Below, one piece after another: positions 16,448 to 22,417 of a stretch of 22,417 bases of DNA. The notes under the pieces were generated by a model. That model searched no databases and was not told where the DNA came from. It saw only the letters and a program-made list of their open reading frames with translations. Source of the DNA: Nevskia sp. GTDB taxonomy: Bacteria > Pseudomonadota > Gammaproteobacteria > Nevskiales > Nevskiaceae. The DNA lies in the NCBI GenBank assembly GCA_023229645.1, contig JALNYU010000034.1, positions 1-22,417 on the forward strand. The letters run 5' to 3'. Within the stretch, counting starts at the first letter, position 1, and each line of letters starts with the position of its first letter. The position numbers were made by a program, and so were the translations under genes.

Positions 16448-16478
16448 TGCCGAAAGCTCAGTCCGTCTACGTTGCCCT

Positions 16479-17381
16479 ATGCTCGACCGTTCCGGAGAAT
16501 CCGCTTTTGCCGCCGTGCTCGGCGCGCACCAGCTGCGTGCGTTCATCAGCGACAATCCGCATTACTGCGGCAGCTGGAATGAGCCCGAAGGGGCGATTGA
16601 CCACGGCATGTTCCATCTGATCGACGAAGGCGAGTGCTGGGTGGGTATTTCCGGTGGCGAGCCGTACATCCCGCTCGGCCCCGGCGATCTCGTGCTGTTT
16701 CCGCACGGCACCGAACACCAGCTGTGCAGCGTGCCAGACACCCCGATCACCGGCACCCGCAATCTATTTACGTCGGTCATTTGCGGTGAATTTGAATTCG
16801 CCACCGGCAACCGCAACCCGATACTCGATGCGCTGCCGGAGCTGATCGTCGTCCGCGAAAAAGACAGCGGCATGCAGTTCCGGCTGCTGGCGCAACTGCT
16901 GGCGCACGAAGCGCGGCAAGACCACTTCGGCCGGCAATTGGTGCTGGATAAACTTGCCGACGCCTTGTTCGTCATGGCGCTGCGCTACTACATCGCCAAT
17001 AGTCCGGAACGCCGCGGCCTGATCGCCGCGCTGGCCGACCCGCGCCTGGCGCGCGTGCTGGAAGCCATTCACGCCGACCCCGGCCGGGCTTGGACCGTCG
17101 CCGCGCTGGCGGAGATCGCGCATCAATCGCGCACCGCGTTCGCGCAGTATTTCGGCGAAGTGCTCAGCGTCAGCCCGTACCAATATCTAACCGAATGGCG
17201 CATGGCTGAAGCACAGCGTCTGCTCGCCGATCCCAAATCCTCAGCCGCGACGATCGCCGAAAAACTCGGCTACCAAACCGAAGCCGCATTCCGCCGCGCG
17301 TTCAAAAAAGTACACGGCTACGGCCCCGGCCAAGTGCGCCGCGCCGCACGCCTTGCGCAACGCGAAGTGGTGGCCGCCTAG
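16479..17381 (+). CDS. AraC-family transcriptional regulator with N-terminal cupin domain
   Basis: 300 residues. The N-terminal cupin (about 15-110; MFHLIDEGECWVG, PLGPGDLVLFPHGTEHQL) is of the AraC_binding/Cupin_6 type that senses a small ligand. The C-terminal double helix-turn-helix (about 205-290) has WTVAALAEIAHQSRTAFAQYF in the first unit and ATIAEKLGYQTEAAFRRAFKK in the second, a canonical AraC pattern. The ATG at 16479 is chosen because resemblance starts there and the upstream extension overlaps the methyltransferase gene. It is divergent from the methyltransferase, with a 112-nt shared control region, so it may regulate that gene and itself. Confidence 0.88.
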   Translation: MLDRSGESAFAAVLGAHQLRAFISDNPHYCGSWNEPEGAIDHGMFHLIDEGECWVGISGGEPYIPLGPGDLVLFPHGTEHQLCSVPDTPITGTRNLFTSVICGEFEFATGNRNPILDALPELIVVREKDSGMQFRLLAQLLAHEARQDHFGRQLVLDKLADALFVMALRYYIANSPERRGLIAALADPRLARVLEAIHADPGRAWTVAALAEIAHQSRTAFAQYFGEVLSVSPYQYLTEWRMAEAQRLLADPKSSAATIAEKLGYQTEAAFRRAFKKVHGYGPGQVRRAARLAQREVVAA

Positions 17382-17406
17382 GCGGCAACAAGCCAGCCGC
17401 ACCCGT

Positions 17407-17412
17407 TATACT
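17407..17412 (+). promoter_or_regulatory. Candidate -10 box for the tRNA gene
   Basis: TATACT lies 64 nt upstream of the mature tRNA 5' end and 26 nt after the regulator's stop codon. The -35 position is not a good match. It would give a leader of roughly 55-60 nt that contains the nested hairpin at 17441-17479. Confidence 0.35.
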
Positions 17413-17475
17413 GCACGCCCCTCGGCAACAAAACCGGCCCGCCCGTGTTTGCCCCGCCGCAGGGGCACGTCGCAC

Positions 17476-17548
<73 letters not shown>

Positions 17549-17596
17549 TTAATTCCGCGGTGCGGCAGATCGGGCTGACTAGCGGTCCGTAGCTAT

Positions 17597-17806
17597 TCAG
17601 TCGAAAGCAATGCCTCTGGCCGGACCGAAGCACTTCCACTTTATTGGTTTGCGCAGCGAATTGTCGTGACGGATGTATCGCACGAGCCGGCGCTTGAGAT
17701 CAGTCGCGAATGCGAAGATGCCGCGCGCGATCACGCCGTGCTCGATCTTGGCGAACCATAATTCGACCGCGCTGAGCCAGAATGAATAGGTCGGCGTGAA
17801 GTGCAT
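17597..17806 (-). pseudogene. IS630-family transposase remnant (C-terminal end)
   Basis: A minus-strand frame ending at a TGA (17597-17599) encodes about 69 residues matching the C-terminal end of IS630/DDE_3 transposases. These have the segment HFTPTxSxWLNxVExWFAKI...RRGxF near the last catalytic Glu; here HFTPTYSFWLSAVELWFAKI, followed by ARGIFAFATDLKRRLVRYI. The expected N-terminal 80% is absent: upstream of the HFTPT block the frame runs into the 7-nt tandem repeat. This is a dead fragment marking the tRNA-proximal end of the accessory island. Confidence 0.78.
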
Positions 17807-17831
17807 GGTGCAGCGGCGATCTACAATGGTT

Positions 17832-17904
17832 ATCGACCATCGACCATCGACCATCGACCATCGACCATCGACCATCGACCATCGACCATCGACCATCGAC
17901 CATC
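17832..17904. repeat. Heptanucleotide tandem repeat (ATCGACC, 10 copies)
   Basis: Ten perfect consecutive copies of ATCGACC (17832-17901) plus three further bases. Because the unit is 7 nt, three copies make a 7-codon period and no frame contains a stop; on the minus strand it reads as repeats of MVDGRWS in each frame. No spacers are present, so it is not a CRISPR. It joins the transposase remnant to the helicase remnant. Confidence 0.95.
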
Positions 17905-17968
17905 AAGCAGCGCGACTTGAAGATCTTTTCCGGCGAGAGCGAGACGCTGGATACTTTGGCCGACGACC

Positions 17969-18163
17969 TTGGCAGAGAAGCTTGAGGTGCAAAAGGCGAA
18001 TCGCGATCTGGAAGGCGAGCAGGATAAAACACGCCGTGAGCTTTTTACGCGGCCGGACGAAATTCAAGGCCAACGGGATAAACTCATCGGAGCGCTGGAA
18101 GCACAACTGCGACAGCGTGTGGAAACACAATCCGTACTCGCCTGCAAATGGGGAATGCAATGA
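17969..18163 (+). pseudogene. Helicase-like protein remnant (C-terminal end)
   Basis: About 64 residues of charged helical sequence (AEKLEVQKANRDLEGEQDK, DEIQGQRDKLIGALEAQLRQ, then VETQSVLACKW and a stop). It resembles the extreme C-terminus of large SNF2/DEAD-type helicases of restriction or phage-defence loci, which often end in a Lys/Glu-rich coil followed by a short ...LFxxRW tail. All ATPase motifs are missing, so this is a leftover 3' end. Its stop lies 4 nt into the MntA-like gene, which starts at 18160, suggesting it was once the upstream gene of the same operon. The family call is tentative. Confidence 0.45.
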
Positions 18164-18450
18164 AACGAGAACAAGCACTCAAGCTGTTATCGGAGAGCAA
18201 GGCGCTCCTGGCAGCTCGCTACGGCGTCAAAAAGATCGGCTTGTTTGGATCGACTGTTCGCAGCTCGGCGCGCAAGGGCAGCGATATCGACATTCTGGTT
18301 TCTTTCGAAGGTCCGGCAACGTCAGAACGCTACTTTGGTGTCCAGTTTTTTCTGGAAGACCTGTTCGGCGCGCCGGTTGACTTGGTAACGGACAAGGCCT
18401 TGCGCCCGGAGTTACGTCCGTTTATTGAAAAGGAAGTCGTACATGTCTGA
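18160..18450 (+). CDS. mntA: MntA-like nucleotidyltransferase antitoxin
   Basis: 96 residues, a minimal nucleotidyltransferase. The catalytic signature GSx10DxD is complete: G30-S31 and D42-x-D44 (GLFGSTVRSSARKGSDIDILVSF), with a third acidic residue at D74 (GAPVDLV). MntA antitoxins neutralise HepT by adding AMP to a tyrosine next to the HEPN active site. GGGGA upstream supports ATG 18160; an ATG at 18148 would add four residues. It overlaps the hepT start by 8 nt, as expected of a toxin-antitoxin pair. Confidence 0.9.
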   Translation: MKREQALKLLSESKALLAARYGVKKIGLFGSTVRSSARKGSDIDILVSFEGPATSERYFGVQFFLEDLFGAPVDLVTDKALRPELRPFIEKEVVHV

Positions 18451-18796
18451 GCCGGCACCCCGCGAGTGGCGCTTTTACGTCGCCGACATGATCGGCTTCG
18501 CCGAGAAGGTTCTTGCCTACACTGAAGGATTCGACCAAGCGCGGTTCGTTGCCAATAGTCTCAACTATGACGCCACCGTGCGGAATCTTGAGCTCATCGG
18601 CGAAGCAGCAACCCGCATTCCCGACGCAATACGTCTGGCACACGCACAGATTCCCTGGCGACTCATCATTGCCACGCGCAACCGGCTGATACATGGATAT
18701 CTGGGCATCGACAACGATACTTTGTGGAGCATCATCGTCGGTGACATACCGGCTTTGCTCCAAAAACTGCGGATGCTGGACGAACAAATGCCATGA
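18443..18796 (+). CDS. hepT: HepT-like HEPN ribonuclease toxin (DUF86)
   Basis: 117 residues, all-helical HEPN (DUF86) fold. The RNase and AMPylation motif Rx4HxY is intact: R79, H84 and Y86 in RNRLIHGY. NLELIGEAATRIP (48-60) is also characteristic of the family. AAGGAAG upstream supports ATG 18443. The partner MntA-like protein would modify Y86 and silence the RNase. The stop codon overlaps the next gene's ATG (ATGA), so toxin, antitoxin and the DUF2130 gene are one transcription and translation unit. Confidence 0.9.
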   Translation: MSEPAPREWRFYVADMIGFAEKVLAYTEGFDQARFVANSLNYDATVRNLELIGEAATRIPDAIRLAHAQIPWRLIIATRNRLIHGYLGIDNDTLWSIIVGDIPALLQKLRMLDEQMP

Positions 18797-20085
18797 CCGA
18801 ACCAACGATCACTTGCCCCAATTGCAAAAGCGAAATCCGGCTCACTGAGTCTTTGGCCGCGCCGCTCATTGCGGCGACCAAGCAGCAGTTTGAGCTACGG
18901 TTGTCTGAGAAGGATGCCGAGATCGCGCAGCGCGAGCAATCCGTTCGGGACAAGGAAAAGCAGGTCACCGAGGCCAAGCGCGCGGTCGAGCAGCAGGTCG
19001 CCGATCAAGTTGCGGAGCAACTCAAGGCCGAACGGACGCGGGTGATCGCCGAAGAATCAAAGAAGGCCAAGCAGGCCAGCGCCGCCGAGCTGGAGAACAA
19101 AGCCCGCGAACTGGTCGAGCTTCAAGAAGTCCTGAAGGTCCGCGACGAAAAGCTGGCCGAGGCCCAGAAGGCACAGGCCGAACTCATCAAGAAGCAGCGG
19201 GCGCTGGACGATGCCAAGCGCGAGCTGGAACTGACCATCGAGAAACGCGTGCAAGACGGCCTTACCGAAGTGCGGTCGCAAGCGAAGCGGGAAGCCGAAG
19301 AGGGCCTCAAGCTCAAAGTGATGGAGAAGGACCAGACCATCACTTCGATGCAGAAGACCATCGAGGAACTCAAGCAGAAGGCCGAGCAGGGCTCACAGCA
19401 GATGCAGGGCGAAGTGCAAGAACTTGAGTTGGAGAGCTTGCTCCGCGCCAAGTTTCCCTTTGATTCAATCGAGCCTGTCCCCAAGGGCGAATTCGGCGGC
19501 GATGCGCTCCACCGCGTGGTCGGCCCGAGCGGGCAGCCCGGTGGCACTATCCTATGGGAGTTTAAGCTCACCAAGAACTGGAGCGACGGCTGGCTTGCCA
19601 AGCTGCGCGAAGATCAGAGAACGGCGAAGGCTGACATTTCCGTGCTGGTCAGCCAGGCGCTGCCGAAAGGCGTTGAGACCTTCGACGTAATCGATGGTGT
19701 CTGGGTCGCCCATCCGCGCGCAGCGCTGCCCGTCGCAACCGTGCTCCGCCATACGCTGCTTCAGGTCAGCACGGCCCGTCAGGTTTCCGAGGGGCAGCAG
19801 ACGAAAACCGAGATGGTCTACCAGTACCTGACAGGCCCGCGCTTTCGCCATCGGGTTGAAGCCATCGTCGAGGCGTTCTCCAGCATGAACGAAGACCTCG
19901 ACAAGGAACGGAAGGCGATCATGAAGCAGTGGGCCAAACGCGAACAGCAGATCGAGCGCGTGATGGAGGCCACCGTTGGGATGTACGGTGACTTGCAGGG
20001 AATCGCCGGAAAGTCGCTGCAAGAGATCGAAGGTCTTGAACTTCTTGCGCTCGATGCGCCGAGTGTGAAACAGCTTTCGCTTTGA
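18793..20085 (+). CDS. DUF2130 coiled-coil protein, putative nuclease-fold domain
   Basis: 430 residues. The N-terminus has a half zinc ribbon (CPNC, 9-12). A long charged coiled coil runs over about 30-215. The C-terminal DUF2130 domain (about 215-400) includes FPFDSIEPVPKGEFGGDALHRV, ILWEFKLTKNWSDGWLAKLREDQ and AKADISVLVSQALPKGVETFD. The E-F-K triplet in WEFK after a conserved acidic residue (GGDALH) resembles a PD-(D/E)xK-type nuclease core; this is inference. The molecular function of DUF2130 proteins is not established. The gene overlaps hepT by 4 nt (ATGA) and is followed 32 nt later by the TrlF-like gene. Confidence 0.88.
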   Translation: MTEPTITCPNCKSEIRLTESLAAPLIAATKQQFELRLSEKDAEIAQREQSVRDKEKQVTEAKRAVEQQVADQVAEQLKAERTRVIAEESKKAKQASAAELENKARELVELQEVLKVRDEKLAEAQKAQAELIKKQRALDDAKRELELTIEKRVQDGLTEVRSQAKREAEEGLKLKVMEKDQTITSMQKTIEELKQKAEQGSQQMQGEVQELELESLLRAKFPFDSIEPVPKGEFGGDALHRVVGPSGQPGGTILWEFKLTKNWSDGWLAKLREDQRTAKADISVLVSQALPKGVETFDVIDGVWVAHPRAALPVATVLRHTLLQVSTARQVSEGQQTKTEMVYQYLTGPRFRHRVEAIVEAFSSMNEDLDKERKAIMKQWAKREQQIERVMEATVGMYGDLQGIAGKSLQEIEGLELLALDAPSVKQLSL

Positions 20086-20117
20086 CGAGCATCACATGCA
20101 GGATTGGGGATATAAGC

Positions 20118-22313
20118 ATGACAAGTGAGCGTACGGAACGCGGTTCAGAGTGGCGGAAATGGGACCTACACATTCACACGCCCGCTTCTTTCCATTGGAC
20201 GGGACAAAAATTCGACCCTGACCCCACCTCGAAAGCTAACGCTGCGCTAGTGGATGAGATGATCAACGCTTTAAATGAAGCGGAGCCTGCGGTTTTCGCT
20301 CTGATGGATTACTGGACATTCGACGGTTGGTTCGCACTCAAACGGCGCCTAAGTGAGGCCGGCGCTCCGAAGCTTATGAAGACGGTTTTCCCCGGCATTG
20401 AGCTTCGACTTGCGGCGCCAACGGTCCGACTAAACGCGCACGTACTATTTTCTGATGACGTGGCCGACCAAAATCTTCTGGACTTCAAATCGGCCTTGCA
20501 GGTTGAGATAGTGGCCCGTCCGCTATCGGATGCGTCCCTCATCGAACTCGCGCGAAAGGTTGGCGAAGACAAGCTTAAGCATCATGGCTTCAAAAAGGCC
20601 GACATCGACTCGGACGATAGTCAAGCATTGTTGGCTGGGTCAACAATTGCCGAGATCAATTGTGAAAGCTACAAACTCGCAATTGAAAAGGTACCCAGCG
20701 GCCAAGCGGTCGGCTTTATGCCCTTCGACACGAGCGATGGCCTCGCGGAGGTCAAATGGCGGGATCACTATGCATATTTTCTCGGCCTTTTTAAGACATC
20801 GCCCATATTTGAGTCCCGAAACACTGATCTCCGTGGAGCATTCGTCAACGAGACGACACCGGGCAACGCCAAATGGATTAAGCACTTCCAAGCCGGGCTT
20901 GGGAATGTTCCGCGGCTTGTCGTATCAGGCAGTGATGCGCACCGCTTCAAGGGAACCAAGGGTGACAATGACAAGCGGGGCTATGGCGACTACCCGTCCG
21001 GAAAGGTAACTTGGATTAAGGCTGACCCGACCTTTCGTGGGTTGCTTCAAGCCATCATGGAGCCGGCCAAGCGCTCCTTCATCGGAGAGCGTCCTCAGAA
21101 ACTGTCAGAGATTGCCGAGAACAAAACATTCTTCATTGACGAAATTGAGGTGAAGAAGAATGCTGGAGTTCCTGCAACCGGGACATGGCTTGATGGCTGC
21201 AAGCTGCCTCTAAACCCTGATCTGGTGGCAATTATTGGAAATAAGGGAAGCGGCAAGAGCGCACTGGCAGATGTGATTGCGCTACTTGGAAACTCACGCC
21301 AAAAAGCGCACTTTTCATTCTTGAAGAAAGACCGCTTCCGAGGGAAGTCAGGCGAACCGGCGAGACATTTTATAGGCACTCTAAGCTGGTGTGATTCAAG
21401 CAGTGAGCAGCGCAACTTGAATGACGATCCAAGCTCAGACAAGGTCGAACTAGTTCGATACATACCGCAAGGACATTTCGAGGAGCTATGTAACGAGCAT
21501 GTATCGGGCCGCTCGAACGCCTTTGAGCGCGAACTGAGAGCCGTCATCTTCTCCCACGCAGGAGAGTCCATTCGTCTGGGAGCACTCGACTTTGACCAGC
21601 TTATTGAGCAGCAAGAGAGCAGCTTCAGGGACCAGCTTAGTGAGTTTAGGAAGGACCTCAAGAAACTGAATGAAGAGATTGCAGGTATCGAGGACCAACT
21701 TCAGCCTGAGATGAAGCGGGCACTCCAAGAGCTTCTTACGCAGAAAAAGAAGCAGATCGACGAACTCGTCAAGATCAAACCGGAGGCTGTGCCGAAGCCT
21801 GCGGAAGAGCTTAGCCCGGAGCAGCAGGACGCTGCGGCAGCGCTGGACACGATAGCTACGAAGCTGAAAGACCTCGAACAGCGAGCTAATGCCAACGCGG
21901 CTTCGGAATCGCTGCTGGCTAGAAAGCTCAAGGCGACTCAAAACCTCCGCGAACGGATGCGCCTTCTGGAACGAACCTACAAGCAATTCCAAGAGGAAGC
22001 TGCAAAAGAACTGGAGGTTTTAGGTCTGAAGGTTGGTGACATAGCAAATCTCTCACTGAACAGTCAGCCGATTGACCAAATTGCGACTTCGATTCCAGTC
22101 GATCAAGAAGCGCTGAAGGCCGTTGCAGCCAAAGACGTTGTGGAGAAGGTAAAGCTGCAATCTGACCAAGCGGCCCTCAATGCGAAGCTCAACGCCCCTC
22201 AGCTCCTTTATCAAAATAATTTGAAGTCGCTTGAAGACTGGAGCGTCAAACACAGTGAACTGATCGGCGCGTCTGACGCGCCAGAGACATTTACTAATAA
22301 GTCAGTATATTAG
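20118..22313 (+). CDS. TrlF-like PHP-domain plus SMC-type ATPase protein, 3' truncated by an IS
   Basis: 731 residues visible. The N-terminal PHP-type metal-dependent phosphoesterase/nuclease domain (1 to about 300) has WDLHIHTPASF (H18, H20), FPGIEL and the SGSDAH motif (D273, H275). An ATPase N-lobe follows with Walker A GNKGSGKSA (about 374-382), then a coiled coil (about 500-715). The C-terminal half of the ATPase (signature, Walker B) is missing: the frame ends at a TAG at 22311-22313, just before an IS630 transposase start. ATG 20118 is preferred because family members begin shortly before the W-DLHxHT motif; a TTG at 20082 would overlap DUF2130. GC content is lower than in the neighbouring genes. 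Probably inactive as an ATPase. Confidence 0.8.
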   Translation: MTSERTERGSEWRKWDLHIHTPASFHWTGQKFDPDPTSKANAALVDEMINALNEAEPAVFALMDYWTFDGWFALKRRLSEAGAPKLMKTVFPGIELRLAAPTVRLNAHVLFSDDVADQNLLDFKSALQVEIVARPLSDASLIELARKVGEDKLKHHGFKKADIDSDDSQALLAGSTIAEINCESYKLAIEKVPSGQAVGFMPFDTSDGLAEVKWRDHYAYFLGLFKTSPIFESRNTDLRGAFVNETTPGNAKWIKHFQAGLGNVPRLVVSGSDAHRFKGTKGDNDKRGYGDYPSGKVTWIKADPTFRGLLQAIMEPAKRSFIGERPQKLSEIAENKTFFIDEIEVKKNAGVPATGTWLDGCKLPLNPDLVAIIGNKGSGKSALADVIALLGNSRQKAHFSFLKKDRFRGKSGEPARHFIGTLSWCDSSSEQRNLNDDPSSDKVELVRYIPQGHFEELCNEHVSGRSNAFERELRAVIFSHAGESIRLGALDFDQLIEQQESSFRDQLSEFRKDLKKLNEEIAGIEDQLQPEMKRALQELLTQKKKQIDELVKIKPEAVPKPAEELSPEQQDAAAALDTIATKLKDLEQRANANAASESLLARKLKATQNLRERMRLLERTYKQFQEEAAKELEVLGLKVGDIANLSLNSQPIDQIATSIPVDQEALKAVAAKDVVEKVKLQSDQAALNAKLNAPQLLYQNNLKSLEDWSVKHSELIGASDAPETFTNKSVY

Positions 22314-22417
22314 GGAACAATAAGGGCGAAGTGTTTGTCCAACCCGACATGAAGAGAGACGGAAGAAGGGTATCGCGATCGGCGTTGGAAGAAATGCGGA
22401 TGATGGCGCTTGAGCGG
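22294..22417 (+). mobile_element. Left end of an IS630-family insertion sequence
   Basis: TrlF-like coding sequence loses resemblance to its family at about 22294, and a transposase start follows at 22349, so the IS end lies in 22294-22348. IS630 elements insert at TA; several TA dinucleotides occur in this AT-rich junction (TTACTAATAAG, GTATATTAG), so the exact end cannot be set from one side. The right end is outside the window. Confidence 0.6.
22349..22417 (+). CDS. IS630-family transposase, N-terminal part, cut by the window edge
   Basis: The ATG at 22349 opens a frame to the window end. MKRDGRRVSRSALEEMRMMA is a typical IS630-family start (compare MKxDGRxLSxxTLEExRxxA), just before the helix-turn-helix. 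It belongs to a different IS630 subgroup from the C-terminal remnant at 17597-17806, judging by the style of the two termini. The element lies at the point where the TrlF-like gene is interrupted. Only 23 codons are visible. Confidence 0.65.
   Translation, partial: MKRDGRRVSRSALEEMRMMALER

Noticed and set aside
17597..17896. A 99-residue protein beginning with MVDGRWS repeats
   Set aside because: The N-terminal third is only the translated heptamer array fused by chance to the IS630 transposase tail.
17832..17904. Regular short repeats suggesting a CRISPR array
   Set aside because: The 7-nt units are contiguous with no spacers and no cas genes are nearby; this is a simple tandem repeat.

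Overview
The window is mostly dense, GC-rich chromosomal sequence from a proteobacterium. The FKBP/DjlA/YbjQ set and the ECF sigma gene paired with a membrane-protein gene suggest a gammaproteobacterium, perhaps near Xanthomonadales; this rests on gene style only and is weakly held. One point against it is that the tRNA gene encodes no 3' CCA.

Positions 1-4,500: a partial small gene leaves the left edge. A low-GC stretch follows with a possible gene fragment and a hairpin, then a threonine synthase (+). After it comes a five-gene minus-strand run, in transcription order FKBP prolyl isomerase, DjlA-type J-protein, a membrane protein, a YbjQ-family protein and a small membrane protein. Positions 4,500-8,030: an ECF sigma gene whose last 22 codons are in another frame, its membrane-protein partner, a PQQ-dependent alcohol dehydrogenase lipoprotein carrying the lanthanide-type second Asp, and a GFA/CENP-V-like zinc protein.

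Positions 8,040-9,437: a 1.4-kb stretch without an intact gene. It holds a truncated YCII/DGPF-domain gene, a MITE-like element with inverted ends near 9028-9051 and 9284-9307, twin hairpins, and a near-identical 19-nt direct repeat at both borders.

Positions 9,438-15,526: a complete Wadjet (JetABCD / MksFEBG-like) plasmid-defence operon on the minus strand. A SAM-dependent methyltransferase gene lies 42 nt upstream in the same orientation, and an AraC-family regulator is divergent from the methyltransferase.

Positions 17,476 to the end: a tRNA-Ile2(CAU) gene followed by an accessory island. The island starts with debris: the C-terminal end of an IS630 transposase, ten copies of a 7-nt repeat, and the C-terminal end of a helicase-like protein. 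Then comes a tightly packed plus-strand operon of an MntA-like nucleotidyltransferase antitoxin, a HepT-like HEPN toxin, a DUF2130 coiled-coil putative nuclease, and a TrlF-like PHP + ATPase protein. The TrlF-like gene is cut off by the start of a second IS630-family element, which runs off the right edge. The window therefore carries two defence-type loci; the MntA-HepT-DUF2130-TrlF cluster is the best candidate for an undescribed composite system.
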